5,691 nt of DNA, taken from NCBI GenBank assembly GCA_031286975.1, contig JAITTM010000167.1, positions 1-5,691 on the forward strand, read 5' to 3'. Position 1 is the first letter of the stretch, and every line of letters begins with the position of its first letter. The DNA is from Coriobacteriales bacterium (GTDB lineage Bacteria > Actinomycetota > Coriobacteriia > Coriobacteriales > UBA8131). Both the position numbers and the translations under genes were made by a program. Below, one piece after another: positions 1 to 5,579 of this stretch. The notes under the pieces were generated by a model. That model saw only the letters and a list, made by a program, of their open reading frames with translations. It searched no databases and was not told the origin of the DNA.

Positions 1-2223
1 CGTCAGCCCGGCGGTGGTGAGTCCGCCGCCATCGATGGGACTGTCTTCTCCGATGCCAAAAAGCACACCCAGCGTGCCCACAACGGACTCCTTGGCGATA
101 AACCCGGTGAGCACCGCCACCGCTGCCGTCCAAAATCCAAAGCCCAGTGGGGAGAAGACCGGGGCGATCAGGTTGCCCGCAGTTGCCAGCAAAGACTGCT
201 CGATATCCACCAAACCAAAGCCGTCGCCCGTGAGGCCAAAGCTCGAGAAGAACCACACCACCACGCACATCGCGAAGATGATGGTACCGGCGCGCACCAG
301 GTAACCCTTGAACTTATCCCAGAGGGTCAGGGCAACCGAGCGGGGGCGCGGGGCGCGATAGCGGGGCAGTTCGATGATGAAGGGCGTGTAGGCGCCCTTG
401 AAGAGGATTTTTTTGAGGATGATACCGCTCACGAGGGCGACAACGATGCCCAGAGCATAAAGCCCCAGCACCAGGAGGTCGGCATAGGCCGTGAAAAAGG
501 CACCGGCAAACACCAGGAAGATGGGGGCGCGCGCGCCACAGGACATGAAGGGCACCAGCAGGAGGGTGAGGCGGCGGTCCTGCTCGTTTTCCATGGTGCG
601 GCAGGCCATCGCCGCCGGAACGGTGCAGCCAAAACCCATGAGCATGGGCAAGAAGCTCTTGCCGCTGAGCCCCACCTTCTTAAAGAGGCGATCCATGATA
701 AAGGCCGCGCGCGCCATATAGCCGCAATCCTCAAGCAAGGTGAGAAACAAGAAGAGCAGCAGTATCTTGGGCACAAAACTCAAAACCGAGCCCACGCCGC
801 CGATGATGCCGCCCACCACCAGGCTCTCGGACCAGCTACCGGGCTCAAAGAGGGTTGCCACCGTGTTGCTGAACCAGGCGATGCCCACCTCAGTGAGCGT
901 TTGCAGCCACACGCCAGGGCTGGGGATAGGCTCGATGCCAAAGAGGGAGCCCAAGCCGAGCAGATCCTCGGAGAAGGTCAGGTGAAACACCGCAAACATC
1001 ACCAGCAAGAAGAGAGGGATGGACCAGATGCGGTGGGTGAGCACCCTGTCGAGTCTGTCGGAGGTGTTAGACATGGTGTGCTTCGCGTGTGGCGGCAGCG
1101 GCCGCGACGGCGCTTGCCCCGGTGCTTGCCCGGGCGCAGAGGGCGCTTGCCCCGGTGCTTGCCCGGGCGCGGGCGCAGAGGGCGCTTGCCCCGGCGCTTG
1201 CCCGGGCCCGGGCGCAGAGGGCGCTTGCCCCGGTGCTTGCGGCACGACCGGCGCAGGTTGCGCTGAGACGTGCGACATCTGCCGCAGTGGCACCGCGCCC
1301 TTCTCAGCATCCTCGTGCTCGGCACCCGTCTCCTCCACGGAAGGCACCGCGGCATAACCTGTGTGATGATAGTCCTCGTGCGCGTGCTCGAGGTGTTTGT
1401 GGCGCTTGCCGTCCTTGCTCCAGACGGTCACGCCGTGGTAGATCATGTGGTGGATGAGCTTGTAGCGCGCATCGGCAAAGGCCGTGCAGAGCAGGGAGTG
1501 CTCGTTTTCAAAGGCGGTTTTGAGCTCGTCGATCCTGGCACTGGTTGCCGGGTCGAGCGTGAGGTGCCTGAGCACGAGCTCGTCTGATTCGAGCACCTTG
1601 ATGGCCGCCCAGTGCAGCGGATAACCCTCCGCGATATCGTCTCCCAGGCGGTGCTCCTTGGCGATGTGCTCGTTGAGCAGTGCCTCGGTGAGCGCGATCA
1701 GCCGCTCAAGATGGGGGTTGGGCAGCTCGTGGCGCTTGGGCAGATGCGCCCACTTGAGCTCGGCCACAAGCTCCTTGATGCCCGTCTTGCGGGCGGCGCT
1801 GATGGGGATCACCGGCACGCCCAAGTCATGCGCAAGCCGCTTGGCATCGATCTGGTAGCCCTCCTTCTCGACCTCGTCCATCATATTGAGCGCGATGACC
1901 AGCGGCACATTGAGCTCGATGAGTTGGATGCTGAGATAGAGGTTGCGCTCCAGGTTGGTGGCATCGACGATGTCCACCACCACGTCGGGCATCTCGTCGA
2001 TGATAAAATCGCGCGAGACGATCTCTTCAAGCGAGAAGGGGCTGAGCGAATAGATGCCCGGCAGATCGACCAGCTCACCCGTGCCATAGGCGGCGCGGAT
2101 GGGGCCCTCCTTCTTCTCAACGGTGACACCAGGCCAGTTGCCCACATGCTGATTGGCACCCGTGAGCTCGTTGAACAGGGTGGTCTTGCCGGAGTTAGGG
2201 TTGCCGATAAGTGCGATCTTCAT
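1..2223 (-). CDS. feoB: Second ferrous iron transporter FeoB, 3' end missing (feoB-2)
   Basis: This is a GTPase-coupled Fe(II) permease of the cytoplasmic membrane. It is open at the left edge, leaving 741 residues without the C-terminal helices. The G-domain motifs are complete: P-loop GNPNSGKTT (7-15), DLPG (53-56), NMMD (113-116) and SAARKTG (142-148). A helical GDI-like region follows (about 150-270). Next come a His/acid patch (275-304) and a Pro/Gly/Gln/Ala repeat linker (322-381); SDRLDRVLTHR then leads into the first membrane helix near 400. Gate motifs are GFGCTVPA (Cys533) and SCGARAP (Cys562), followed by a conserved FIAKESVVGTLGVL (709-722). The start is the ATG 9 bp after the feoA-3 stop; its GGCGGA ribosome site abuts that stop, which suggests translational coupling. 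The cytosolic insert makes the protein about 100 residues longer than usual. The family is certain. Fe(II) rather than Mn(II) as substrate is inferred. Confidence 0.96.
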   Translation of the reverse strand, partial: MKIALIGNPNSGKTTLFNELTGANQHVGNWPGVTVEKKEGPIRAAYGTGELVDLPGIYSLSPFSLEEIVSRDFIIDEMPDVVVDIVDATNLERNLYLSIQLIELNVPLVIALNMMDEVEKEGYQIDAKRLAHDLGVPVIPISAARKTGIKELVAELKWAHLPKRHELPNPHLERLIALTEALLNEHIAKEHRLGDDIAEGYPLHWAAIKVLESDELVLRHLTLDPATSARIDELKTAFENEHSLLCTAFADARYKLIHHMIYHGVTVWSKDGKRHKHLEHAHEDYHHTGYAAVPSVEETGAEHEDAEKGAVPLRQMSHVSAQPAPVVPQAPGQAPSAPGPGQAPGQAPSAPAPGQAPGQAPSAPGQAPGQAPSRPLPPHAKHTMSNTSDRLDRVLTHRIWSIPLFLLVMFAVFHLTFSEDLLGLGSLFGIEPIPSPGVWLQTLTEVGIAWFSNTVATLFEPGSWSESLVVGGIIGGVGSVLSFVPKILLLFLFLTLLEDCGYMARAAFIMDRLFKKVGLSGKSFLPMLMGFGCTVPAAMACRTMENEQDRRLTLLLVPFMSCGARAPIFLVFAGAFFTAYADLLVLGLYALGIVVALVSGIILKKILFKGAYTPFIIELPRYRAPRPRSVALTLWDKFKGYLVRAGTIIFAMCVVVWFFSSFGLTGDGFGLVDIEQSLLATAGNLIAPVFSPLGFGFWTAAVAVLTGFIAKESVVGTLGVLFGIGEDSPIDGGGLTTAGLT
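1111..1239 (-). repeat. In-frame tandem repeat encoding a PGQA-rich linker in feoB-2
   Basis: About 3.5 tandem copies lie at 1111-1143 (33 bp), 1144-1182 (39 bp), 1183-1221 (39 bp) and 1222-1239 (partial). Each unit encodes GQAPGQAPSAP; the two longer units carry an extra two-residue AP or GP insertion. Copies are almost identical at the DNA level, and unit length is always a multiple of three, so the FeoB frame is kept. The encoded segment (residues 329-371) joins the cytosolic G/GDI region to the first membrane helix. Such repeats can expand or contract by slippage or recombination without breaking the frame. The repeats are seen directly; the role as a flexible spacer is inferred. Confidence 0.93.
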
Positions 2224-2232
2224 GCTGTCCGC

Positions 2233-2445
2233 CTACGTCACTATCAGGCTGCTGGCGAGGTCATGCGCCAAGGCCAAGCGGGAGTTCTTGACCTCGATGA
2301 TAAGACCGGCACCCGTGGTCGAGATGACGTTGATGGTCTCGCCGGGCACCAAACCAAGCGTCTCAAGCTTGCTGCGCGTCTTTGCGGGCGCATTGCAGGC
2401 TATGAGCGTGTGATCAGAACCTGCCTCGGCAGTATTGAGCGTCAT
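2233..2445 (-). CDS. feoA: FeoA family protein (feoA-3), partner of feoB-2
   Basis: This is a small cytosolic SH3-like protein of 70 aa, the normal FeoA length. FeoA proteins are thought to bind FeoB and support its transport or GTPase activity. The core from KLETLGLVPGE (26-36) through VISTTGAGLIIEVKNSR (40-56) is a typical FeoA beta-barrel, ending in LALAHDLASSLIV. It belongs to the subtype with a VKNSRLAL segment and differs clearly from the canonical feoA-2. The start at 2445 is supported by a near-perfect AGGAGG 7 bp upstream (2451-2458). A longer reading from 2484 would only add a non-conserved 13-residue leader lying upstream of that ribosome site. The stop is 9 bp before feoB-2, so the two are almost certainly co-transcribed and coupled. 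No unusual residues are seen. Confidence 0.93.
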   Translation of the reverse strand: MTLNTAEAGSDHTLIACNAPAKTRSKLETLGLVPGETINVISTTGAGLIIEVKNSRLALAHDLASSLIVT

Positions 2446-2450
2446 CCCAC

Positions 2451-2458
2451 GTCCTCCT
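2451..2458 (-). promoter_or_regulatory. Strong Shine-Dalgarno site of feoA-3
   Basis: The minus strand reads AGGAGGAC, with 7 bases between AGGAGG and the ATG at 2445. It fixes the feoA-3 start and rejects the longer in-frame ATG at 2484. It is the best ribosome site in the window, which suggests independent, strong initiation for the feoA-3/feoB-2 pair. Confidence 0.85.
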
Positions 2459-2469
2459 GTGTGTAAAGG

Positions 2470-2498
2470 ATAAGTTAACCACAACTATCGTATCACAA
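2470..2498 (-). promoter_or_regulatory. Weak candidate internal promoter and DtxR-like box before feoA-3
   Basis: The 78-bp gap before feoA-3 is AT-richer than the flanking genes. On the minus strand, TTGTGA (2493-2498) and ACTTAT (2470-2475) are 17 bp apart, but the second hexamer matches the -10 consensus at only 3 of 6 positions. The 19-mer ATAGTTGTGGTTAACTTAT (2470-2488, minus strand) matches 13 of 19 positions of the stronger box near 5507 and 11 of 19 of the classical DtxR/IdeR consensus. Its palindromic arms are poor. If real, it would give feoA-3/feoB-2 separate iron control. It could equally be chance in an AT-rich spacer. Confidence 0.3.
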
Positions 2499-2523
2499 GA
2501 GCCGGAGAGCCATCAGGAAACTG

Positions 2524-2718
2524 TTACTTTTTTGGAGGCGACCCAGAAGGCGGCGCGGAGGGCTCACAGCATGATGCGCCAGCGCTGGCTGCATTGCAGC
2601 CGGAACAACCACTTGAGCAGCTACTGCAGCCGCCCTGCTTATGCGAGCGATAGACACTGCGGATGGCCAAGGCGACGATGCCAGCCAGTATGAGCGAGAT
2701 GATGATGGTTGCGAGCAT
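2524..2718 (-). CDS. FeoB-associated Cys-rich membrane protein
   Basis: This 64-aa peptide has one N-terminal membrane helix (about residues 3-19, LATIIISLILAGIVALA). A short basic stretch RSVYRSHK follows, then a cysteine cluster with Cys31, 34, 38, 41, 50 and 51 (C-x2-C-x3-C-x2-C, then CC), and a Pro/Ser-rich tail ending in KK. This matches the FeoB-associated Cys-rich family (Pfam FeoB_associated), small proteins encoded directly after feoB in Firmicutes and some Actinobacteria. Their function is not established; a thiolate metal-binding or FeoB-regulatory role is inferred. The basic residues after the helix predict that the Cys cluster faces the cytoplasm. The start is supported by AGAAAGGA 8 bases upstream (2727-2734). 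It lies 125 bp after feoB-1 and 78 bp before feoA-3, so it most likely serves feoB-1. Confidence 0.88.
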   Translation of the reverse strand: MLATIIISLILAGIVALAIRSVYRSHKQGGCSSCSSGCSGCNAASAGASCCEPSAPPSGSPPKK

Positions 2719-2742
2719 GGGACGGGTCCTTTCTGAGAGCGC

Positions 2743-2784
2743 CCGTCCTTCTCCGCAGGCGAAGGATCCCGCAGAGAAGGACGG
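2743..2784 (-). other. Intercistronic hairpin upstream of the Cys-rich gene
   Basis: A perfect 11-bp inverted repeat has arms 2743-2753 and 2774-2784 (CCGTCCTTCTC and its complement). After one mismatch, two further G-C pairs extend it inward. The loop between the perfect arms is 20 bases. On the transcribed strand no U-run follows, so it is not a standard intrinsic terminator. It ends about 8 bases before the ribosome site of the Cys-rich gene. It may stabilise or process the mRNA between feoB-1 and the downstream genes. Confidence 0.6.
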
Positions 2785-2818
2785 AGAAGGAGAGAGCGAG
2801 CTAAACTCCCTGTGATGA

Positions 2819-2841
2819 GCACCAGGGGAGCGCTCTGGTGC
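2819..2841 (-). other. Hairpin just after the feoB-1 stop codon
   Basis: A 7-bp perfect stem (GCACCAG/CTGGTGC, arms 2819-2825 and 2835-2841) with a 9-base loop starts 2 bases after the feoB-1 TAA. No U-tract follows on the transcribed strand, so termination is doubtful. It could protect the 3' end of feoB-1 mRNA after processing or attenuate read-through to the downstream genes. Confidence 0.5.
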
Positions 2842-2843
2842 CC

Positions 2844-5090
2844 TTACGTGGACGCCGGAGCTTTTTTGAGCTGCTTGCGCTTTGGCTCATGCGACAAATA
2901 GGGCTTGCGCACCAGCAGGTAGAGAGTAGCGAGCACCACCAAGAGCGCCAGCGCGGTGGCCACGGTAAAGGCCCCCGTGGTGAGCAGCAGCGCGATCTGG
3001 TAGAAGCTGAAGGCGACGAGGTAGGCAAAGACGCACTCGTAGGCAACGGCAAAAGCGGTCCAGCGGGCAGAGCCCATCTCGCGGCTGATGGCGCCGATAG
3101 CAGCAAAGCAGGGAGCGCAAAGCAGGTTGAACAACAAAAAGCTGAAGGCAGAAATCTGCGTGAACGCCGCGGCGAGCATCGGCCAGTATTCGGCGCCGTC
3201 CTCGGCGACCTCGGCAAAGCCGTACAGCACACCAAAGGTTCCTACGACATTCTCTTTGGCGATAAGCCCGGTGATGCTTGCCACGGTAGCGCGCCAGTCA
3301 CCCCAACCCAGCGGGCTGAAGATAAAGGCGATAGCGGAGCCTATGGCGGCAAGCATGGACTCATCTGTGTCGACCATCTGTAAGGTCCAGTTGAAGCTCG
3401 AGAGAAACCACACCACGATGGTCGCCAGCAGGATGATGGTGCCGGCGCGCTTAACAAAGGCCCAGCCTCGCTCGAACATCGTGCGCGCAACGCCCTTGAC
3501 GCGGGGCAGATGGTAGGCGGGCAGCTCAATGACAAAGGGTGTGGGATCCCCAGCAAACCAGCGGGTCTTTTTGAGGATGATGCCGCTTATGATGATGGCT
3601 GCCATGCCAATGAAGTAGGTGGAGGTTGCAACCCAGGCCTGCCCCGGAAAGAGCGCGCCCACAATAAGCGCGATGATGGGCAGCTTGGCGCTGCAAGGAA
3701 TGAAGGTGGTGGTCATGACGGTGAGGCGACGGTTGCTCTCGTTCTCGATGGTGCGCGAGGCAAGGATGCCGGGCACACCACAGCCAGTGCCAATAAGTAT
3801 GGGGATAAACGACTTGCCACTGAGCCCAAAGCGCTTGAAGATACGATCCATGATAAAGGCGATGCGCGCCATATAGCCGCAGTCCTCCAAAATGGCGAGC
3901 AGCAAGAACAGCGTGAGCATCTGGGGCAAGAAGCCGATGACGGCACCTACTCCGGCCACGATGCCGTCGAGGATGAGCGATTGCAACCAGTCGGCGGCAC
4001 CCACGCTGAGAAGGAACTCCTCCATGGCACCGGGCACCGTCTCGCCAAAGAGCACATCGTTGACCCAACCGCTCATCGCGGTGCCCACGGTGCTGATGGA
4101 GAGGAAGTAGACCACAAACATGATGAGCGCAAAGATGGGCAGCGCGAGCACGCGGTTGGTCACCACACGGTCGATCCTGTCGGAGAGGCTCACGCCCGAG
4201 CTGTCCTTGACGGTGAGGGTTTGCGCGATGACATCGGTAACAAAGCTGTAGCGCTCGTTGGTGATGATGGACTCACTGTCGTCGTCGAGCTGCTGCTCGG
4301 CTGTCTTGATGATGGCCTCGACCTGCGCCTGCTGTTGCTCGTCGAGCTTGAGGTGGCGCTGCACCTCGCTGTCGCGCTCAAAGAGCTTGATGGCGAACCA
4401 GCGCGTGGGAGCGCCCGTAGCGGTCGCCGCCGCCGCCGCTGCGTCTTCGATGAGGGCACCTATCAGCTTGATGGCGTCTTCTACCACCGCGCTAAAGCGG
4501 TGCTTGGGCTCGAAAGGTGGCTCGTGATGCAGATGGTGCTCGTGCCCCACGTGGTTCGCACCCGCGTGCACGTGGTCGCGGCTGTGGCCGCCATGCGCGT
4601 GCAGATCACTGAGCCACAAGGCCTTCTCCGCAGCGTTTTTTGAACCCAGACCCTTGACGGCTGAGGTCTCAACAACGGCGCAGCCCATGGCCTTGCTCAG
4701 TTTGTCGGTGTCGATCACGTCGCCGCGTTTGTGCACGATGTCGATCATGTTGAGGGCGAGCACCACGGGAATGCCCAACTCAGTGAGTTGCGTGGTGAGG
4801 TAGAGGTTGCGCTCGATGTTGGAGGCATCCACGATATTGATGATGGCACTCGGCTGCTCGGTGATGAGGTAGTTGCGCGTAATGACCTCTTCGGGCGAGT
4901 AGGGACTGAGCGAATAGATGCCCGGCAGGTCCTGGATGACAACATCTTTGCGACCCTTGAGGCGCCCCTCCTTCTTCTCAACCGTGACACCCGGCCAGTT
5001 GCCCACGTGCTGCGATGAGCCCGTGAGGTCGTTGAACATGGTGGTCTTGCCGCTGTTGGGGTTGCCGGCAAGGGCAATCGTCGTTGTCAT
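2844..5090 (-). CDS. feoB: Ferrous iron transporter FeoB (feoB-1), complete
   Basis: This 748-aa inner-membrane permease couples an N-terminal GTPase to Fe(II) uptake. G motifs are GNPNSGKTT (9-17), the G2 Thr36 in NWPGVTVEKKEG, DLPG (54-57), NMID (114-117) and SAVKG (143-147). An insert with 12 His follows (164-197), then an Ala run (217-222), a charged Gln-rich helical stretch (about 245-275) and LSDRIDRVVTNR leading into the first membrane helix (about 313-334). Gate motifs are GTGCGVPG (Cys437) and PCSAKLP (Cys466); later come GLIAKENVVGTFG and NLLCAPCFAAIGAISREM (CAPC 658-661). About ten hydrophobic segments end near 727, before a basic cytosolic tail. The length is close to the usual 650-780. 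The start is supported by AAGGAAAGG 10 bases upstream. feoA-2 lies 76 bp upstream and is its natural partner. The function is secure as a family call; the His insert is unusual. Confidence 0.98.
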   Translation of the reverse strand: MTTTIALAGNPNSGKTTMFNDLTGSSQHVGNWPGVTVEKKEGRLKGRKDVVIQDLPGIYSLSPYSPEEVITRNYLITEQPSAIINIVDASNIERNLYLTTQLTELGIPVVLALNMIDIVHKRGDVIDTDKLSKAMGCAVVETSAVKGLGSKNAAEKALWLSDLHAHGGHSRDHVHAGANHVGHEHHLHHEPPFEPKHRFSAVVEDAIKLIGALIEDAAAAAATATGAPTRWFAIKLFERDSEVQRHLKLDEQQQAQVEAIIKTAEQQLDDDSESIITNERYSFVTDVIAQTLTVKDSSGVSLSDRIDRVVTNRVLALPIFALIMFVVYFLSISTVGTAMSGWVNDVLFGETVPGAMEEFLLSVGAADWLQSLILDGIVAGVGAVIGFLPQMLTLFLLLAILEDCGYMARIAFIMDRIFKRFGLSGKSFIPILIGTGCGVPGILASRTIENESNRRLTVMTTTFIPCSAKLPIIALIVGALFPGQAWVATSTYFIGMAAIIISGIILKKTRWFAGDPTPFVIELPAYHLPRVKGVARTMFERGWAFVKRAGTIILLATIVVWFLSSFNWTLQMVDTDESMLAAIGSAIAFIFSPLGWGDWRATVASITGLIAKENVVGTFGVLYGFAEVAEDGAEYWPMLAAAFTQISAFSFLLFNLLCAPCFAAIGAISREMGSARWTAFAVAYECVFAYLVAFSFYQIALLLTTGAFTVATALALLVVLATLYLLVRKPYLSHEPKRKQLKKAPAST
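4500..4601 (-). other. His-rich insert of FeoB-1 (residues 164-197)
   Basis: Twelve His fall within 34 residues (164, 166, 169, 173, 175, 180, 183, 185, 186, 188, 189, 197), including HEHHLHH. The segment follows the G5 motif and precedes the GDI-like helices, so it lies in the cytosol. Similar His loops in other metal transporters and chaperones bind divalent metals; here a metal-sensing or storage role is inferred. The sequence is low-complexity but in frame and uninterrupted. Confidence 0.85.
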
Positions 5091-5100
5091 GGATCAAACA

Positions 5101-5109
5101 CCTTTCCTT
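5101..5109 (-). promoter_or_regulatory. Ribosome binding site of feoB-1
   Basis: The minus strand reads AAGGAAAGG, ending 10 bases before the ATG at 5090. The spacing is slightly long. It supports the start at MTTTIALAGNPN, which sits correctly ahead of the P-loop. The 76-bp feoA-2 to feoB-1 gap shows no convincing promoter, so the two genes are probably co-transcribed. Confidence 0.7.
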
Positions 5110-5166
5110 GGGAAGAAAACCGGGCATCTACGGGTCGCAAGCGCAACGTCACAGCGCGGATCCACG

Positions 5167-5388
5167 TCACTGCACCTCGATCATCTCTGCGTCCGCCTTG
5201 CGGATACTGAGCTCGTAGCCACGCACGCACACCTCCACCGGGTCGCCCAGCGGCGCGACCTTACGCACGAGCACCTGGGCACCCTTGGTGATGCCCATGT
5301 CCATGATGCGGCGCTTAACTGAGCCTTCGCCGTGGAGCTTGACAACGGCTGCGGTCTCCCCCGTCCGTACATCCTTCAGTGACTTCAT
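5167..5388 (-). CDS. feoA: FeoA, canonical subtype (feoA-2), partner of feoB-1
   Basis: This 73-aa cytosolic SH3-like protein carries the classical FeoA signature: RRIMDMGITKGAQV (26-39), VRKVAPLGDPVEV (41-53) and VRGYELSIRKADAEMI (55-70). FeoA proteins are held to act on FeoB through protein contacts. The start at 5388 is chosen because AGAAGGAGA lies 8 bases upstream (5396-5404) and the FeoA fold begins at MKSLKDV. An in-frame ATG at 5487 would add 33 Gln/His-rich residues with no conservation expected. That ATG also abuts the predicted -10 element, upstream of the likely transcript start. It is the first gene after the iron-box promoter and precedes feoB-1 by 76 bp. Confidence 0.96.
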   Translation of the reverse strand: MKSLKDVRTGETAAVVKLHGEGSVKRRIMDMGITKGAQVLVRKVAPLGDPVEVCVRGYELSIRKADAEMIEVQ

Positions 5389-5395
5389 CTGCGTT

Positions 5396-5404
5396 TCTCC
5401 TTCT
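5396..5404 (-). promoter_or_regulatory. Ribosome binding site of feoA-2
   Basis: AGAAGGAGA on the minus strand lies 8 bases (counted from the final GGAG core, about 7-9) before the ATG at 5388. It decides the short start over the in-frame ATG at 5487. Confidence 0.8.
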
Positions 5405-5422
5405 TGTTGACACTCCAACTGA

Positions 5423-5454
5423 TGTGCCTGTATGCCTGTGCGCCTCTGTGCCTG
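5423..5454 (-). repeat. Four tandem 8-bp repeats in the feoA-2 leader
   Basis: On the plus strand, exactly phased 8-mers run TGTGCCTG (5423-5430), TATGCCTG (5431-5438), TGCGCCTC (5439-5446) and TGTGCCTG (5447-5454). They lie in the predicted untranslated leader between promoter and ribosome site. The first and last units are identical, and the middle two differ by one and two bases. A looser match to the same style continues toward 5480. The function is unknown; it may be a slippage product or part of leader RNA structure. Confidence 0.7.
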
Positions 5455-5487
5455 GTCGCTGGCGTGCCCCTCTGTCTGTGCGCGCAT

Positions 5488-5516
5488 ATGCTATAAGTTA
5501 GTTTTAGCTAACTCAA
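5488..5516 (-). promoter_or_regulatory. Sigma70-type promoter of the feoA-2/feoB-1 unit
   Basis: On the minus strand, the -35 TTGAGT (5511-5516) and -10 TAGCAT (5488-5493) are separated by exactly 17 bp. TTGAGT matches TTGACA at 4 of 6 positions and TAGCAT matches TATAAT at 4 of 6. Initiation is predicted near 5481, giving a leader of about 90 bases before feoA-2. The spacer is filled by the iron-box palindrome, so a bound repressor would block polymerase. It is the best promoter candidate in the window. Confidence 0.65.
5496..5516. promoter_or_regulatory. Candidate DtxR/IdeR-type iron box
   Basis: The palindrome AGTTAG-TTTTAG-CTAACT (5496-5513) has perfect 6-bp arms. Read as the 19-mer TTAGTTTTAGCTAACTCAA (5498-5516), it matches 13 of 19 positions of the classical DtxR/IdeR consensus TTAGGTTAGCCTAACCTAA. 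It sits within the -35/-10 spacer of the feoA-2 promoter. DtxR-family proteins repress iron uptake genes when Fe(II) is plentiful, which fits the genes downstream. The regulator itself is not in the window. A manganese-responsive MntR-type relative is an alternative owner. Confidence 0.6.
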
Positions 5517-5521
5517 GTGGC

Positions 5522-5543
5522 CAAAAAAGGCGCTCGCACGCCT
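5522..5543 (-). terminator. Likely intrinsic terminator after feoA-1
   Basis: On the minus strand a GC-rich stem AGGCG/CGCCT (arms 5539-5543 and 5528-5532) with a 6-base loop is followed directly by a run of six T (5523-5528, the first one also in the stem). A few A-T pairs could extend it outward. The stem is short, so efficiency is uncertain. It lies about 36 bases after the feoA-1 stop and just before the next promoter, as expected for a boundary between transcription units. Confidence 0.6.
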
Positions 5544-5579
5544 GTTTCGCCCTGCATGTACTCCTTGCCTGTGCCATTT

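Noticed and set aside
409..418. Run of seven A on the coding strand of feoB-2 as a programmed frameshift site
   Set aside because: The run falls in the frame CTC AAA AAA ATC, does not form a standard -1 slippery heptamer, and FeoB continues in the same frame beyond it.
1111..1239. Repeat array as a CRISPR
   Set aside because: Units are contiguous with no unique spacers, they stay in frame and they encode a linker within FeoB.
1019..1357. Plus-strand frame with GACPGACPGAEG repeats, resembling a Cys-rich repeat protein
   Set aside because: It is the antisense of the PGQA repeat in feoB-2. The minus-strand frame is continuous with conserved FeoB sequence on both sides.
1612..2466. Plus-strand open frame of 284 codons opposite feoB-2 and feoA-3
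   Set aside because: It spans two real minus-strand genes in antisense, encodes a His/Asp-rich shadow of the G domain and lacks a family match.
2446..2484. N-terminal extension of feoA-3 starting at 2484
   Set aside because: It would place the strong AGGAGG inside the coding region, and the extra 13 residues are not FeoA-like.
4424..4442. GCC/GCG triplet run (Ala run in FeoB-1) as a contingency repeat
   Set aside because: It is short, in triplets and made of mixed codons, so it is unlikely to act as a switch.
3510..4643. Long plus-strand open frame (377 codons) opposite feoB-1
   Set aside because: It is the antisense shadow of a highly conserved FeoB frame in GC-rich DNA. It has no recognisable domain and the minus-strand motifs are unambiguous.
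4967..5043. High nucleotide similarity between the 5' ends of feoB-1 and feoB-2 as a sign of recent gene conversion
   Set aside because: The similarity is confined to the conserved G1-G2 motifs. The rest of the genes is strongly divergent, so protein constraint explains it.
5389..5487. N-terminal extension of feoA-2 starting at 5487
   Set aside because: It has no conserved residues, it overlaps the tandem repeat and abuts the -10 element, and a good ribosome site favours the start at 5388.
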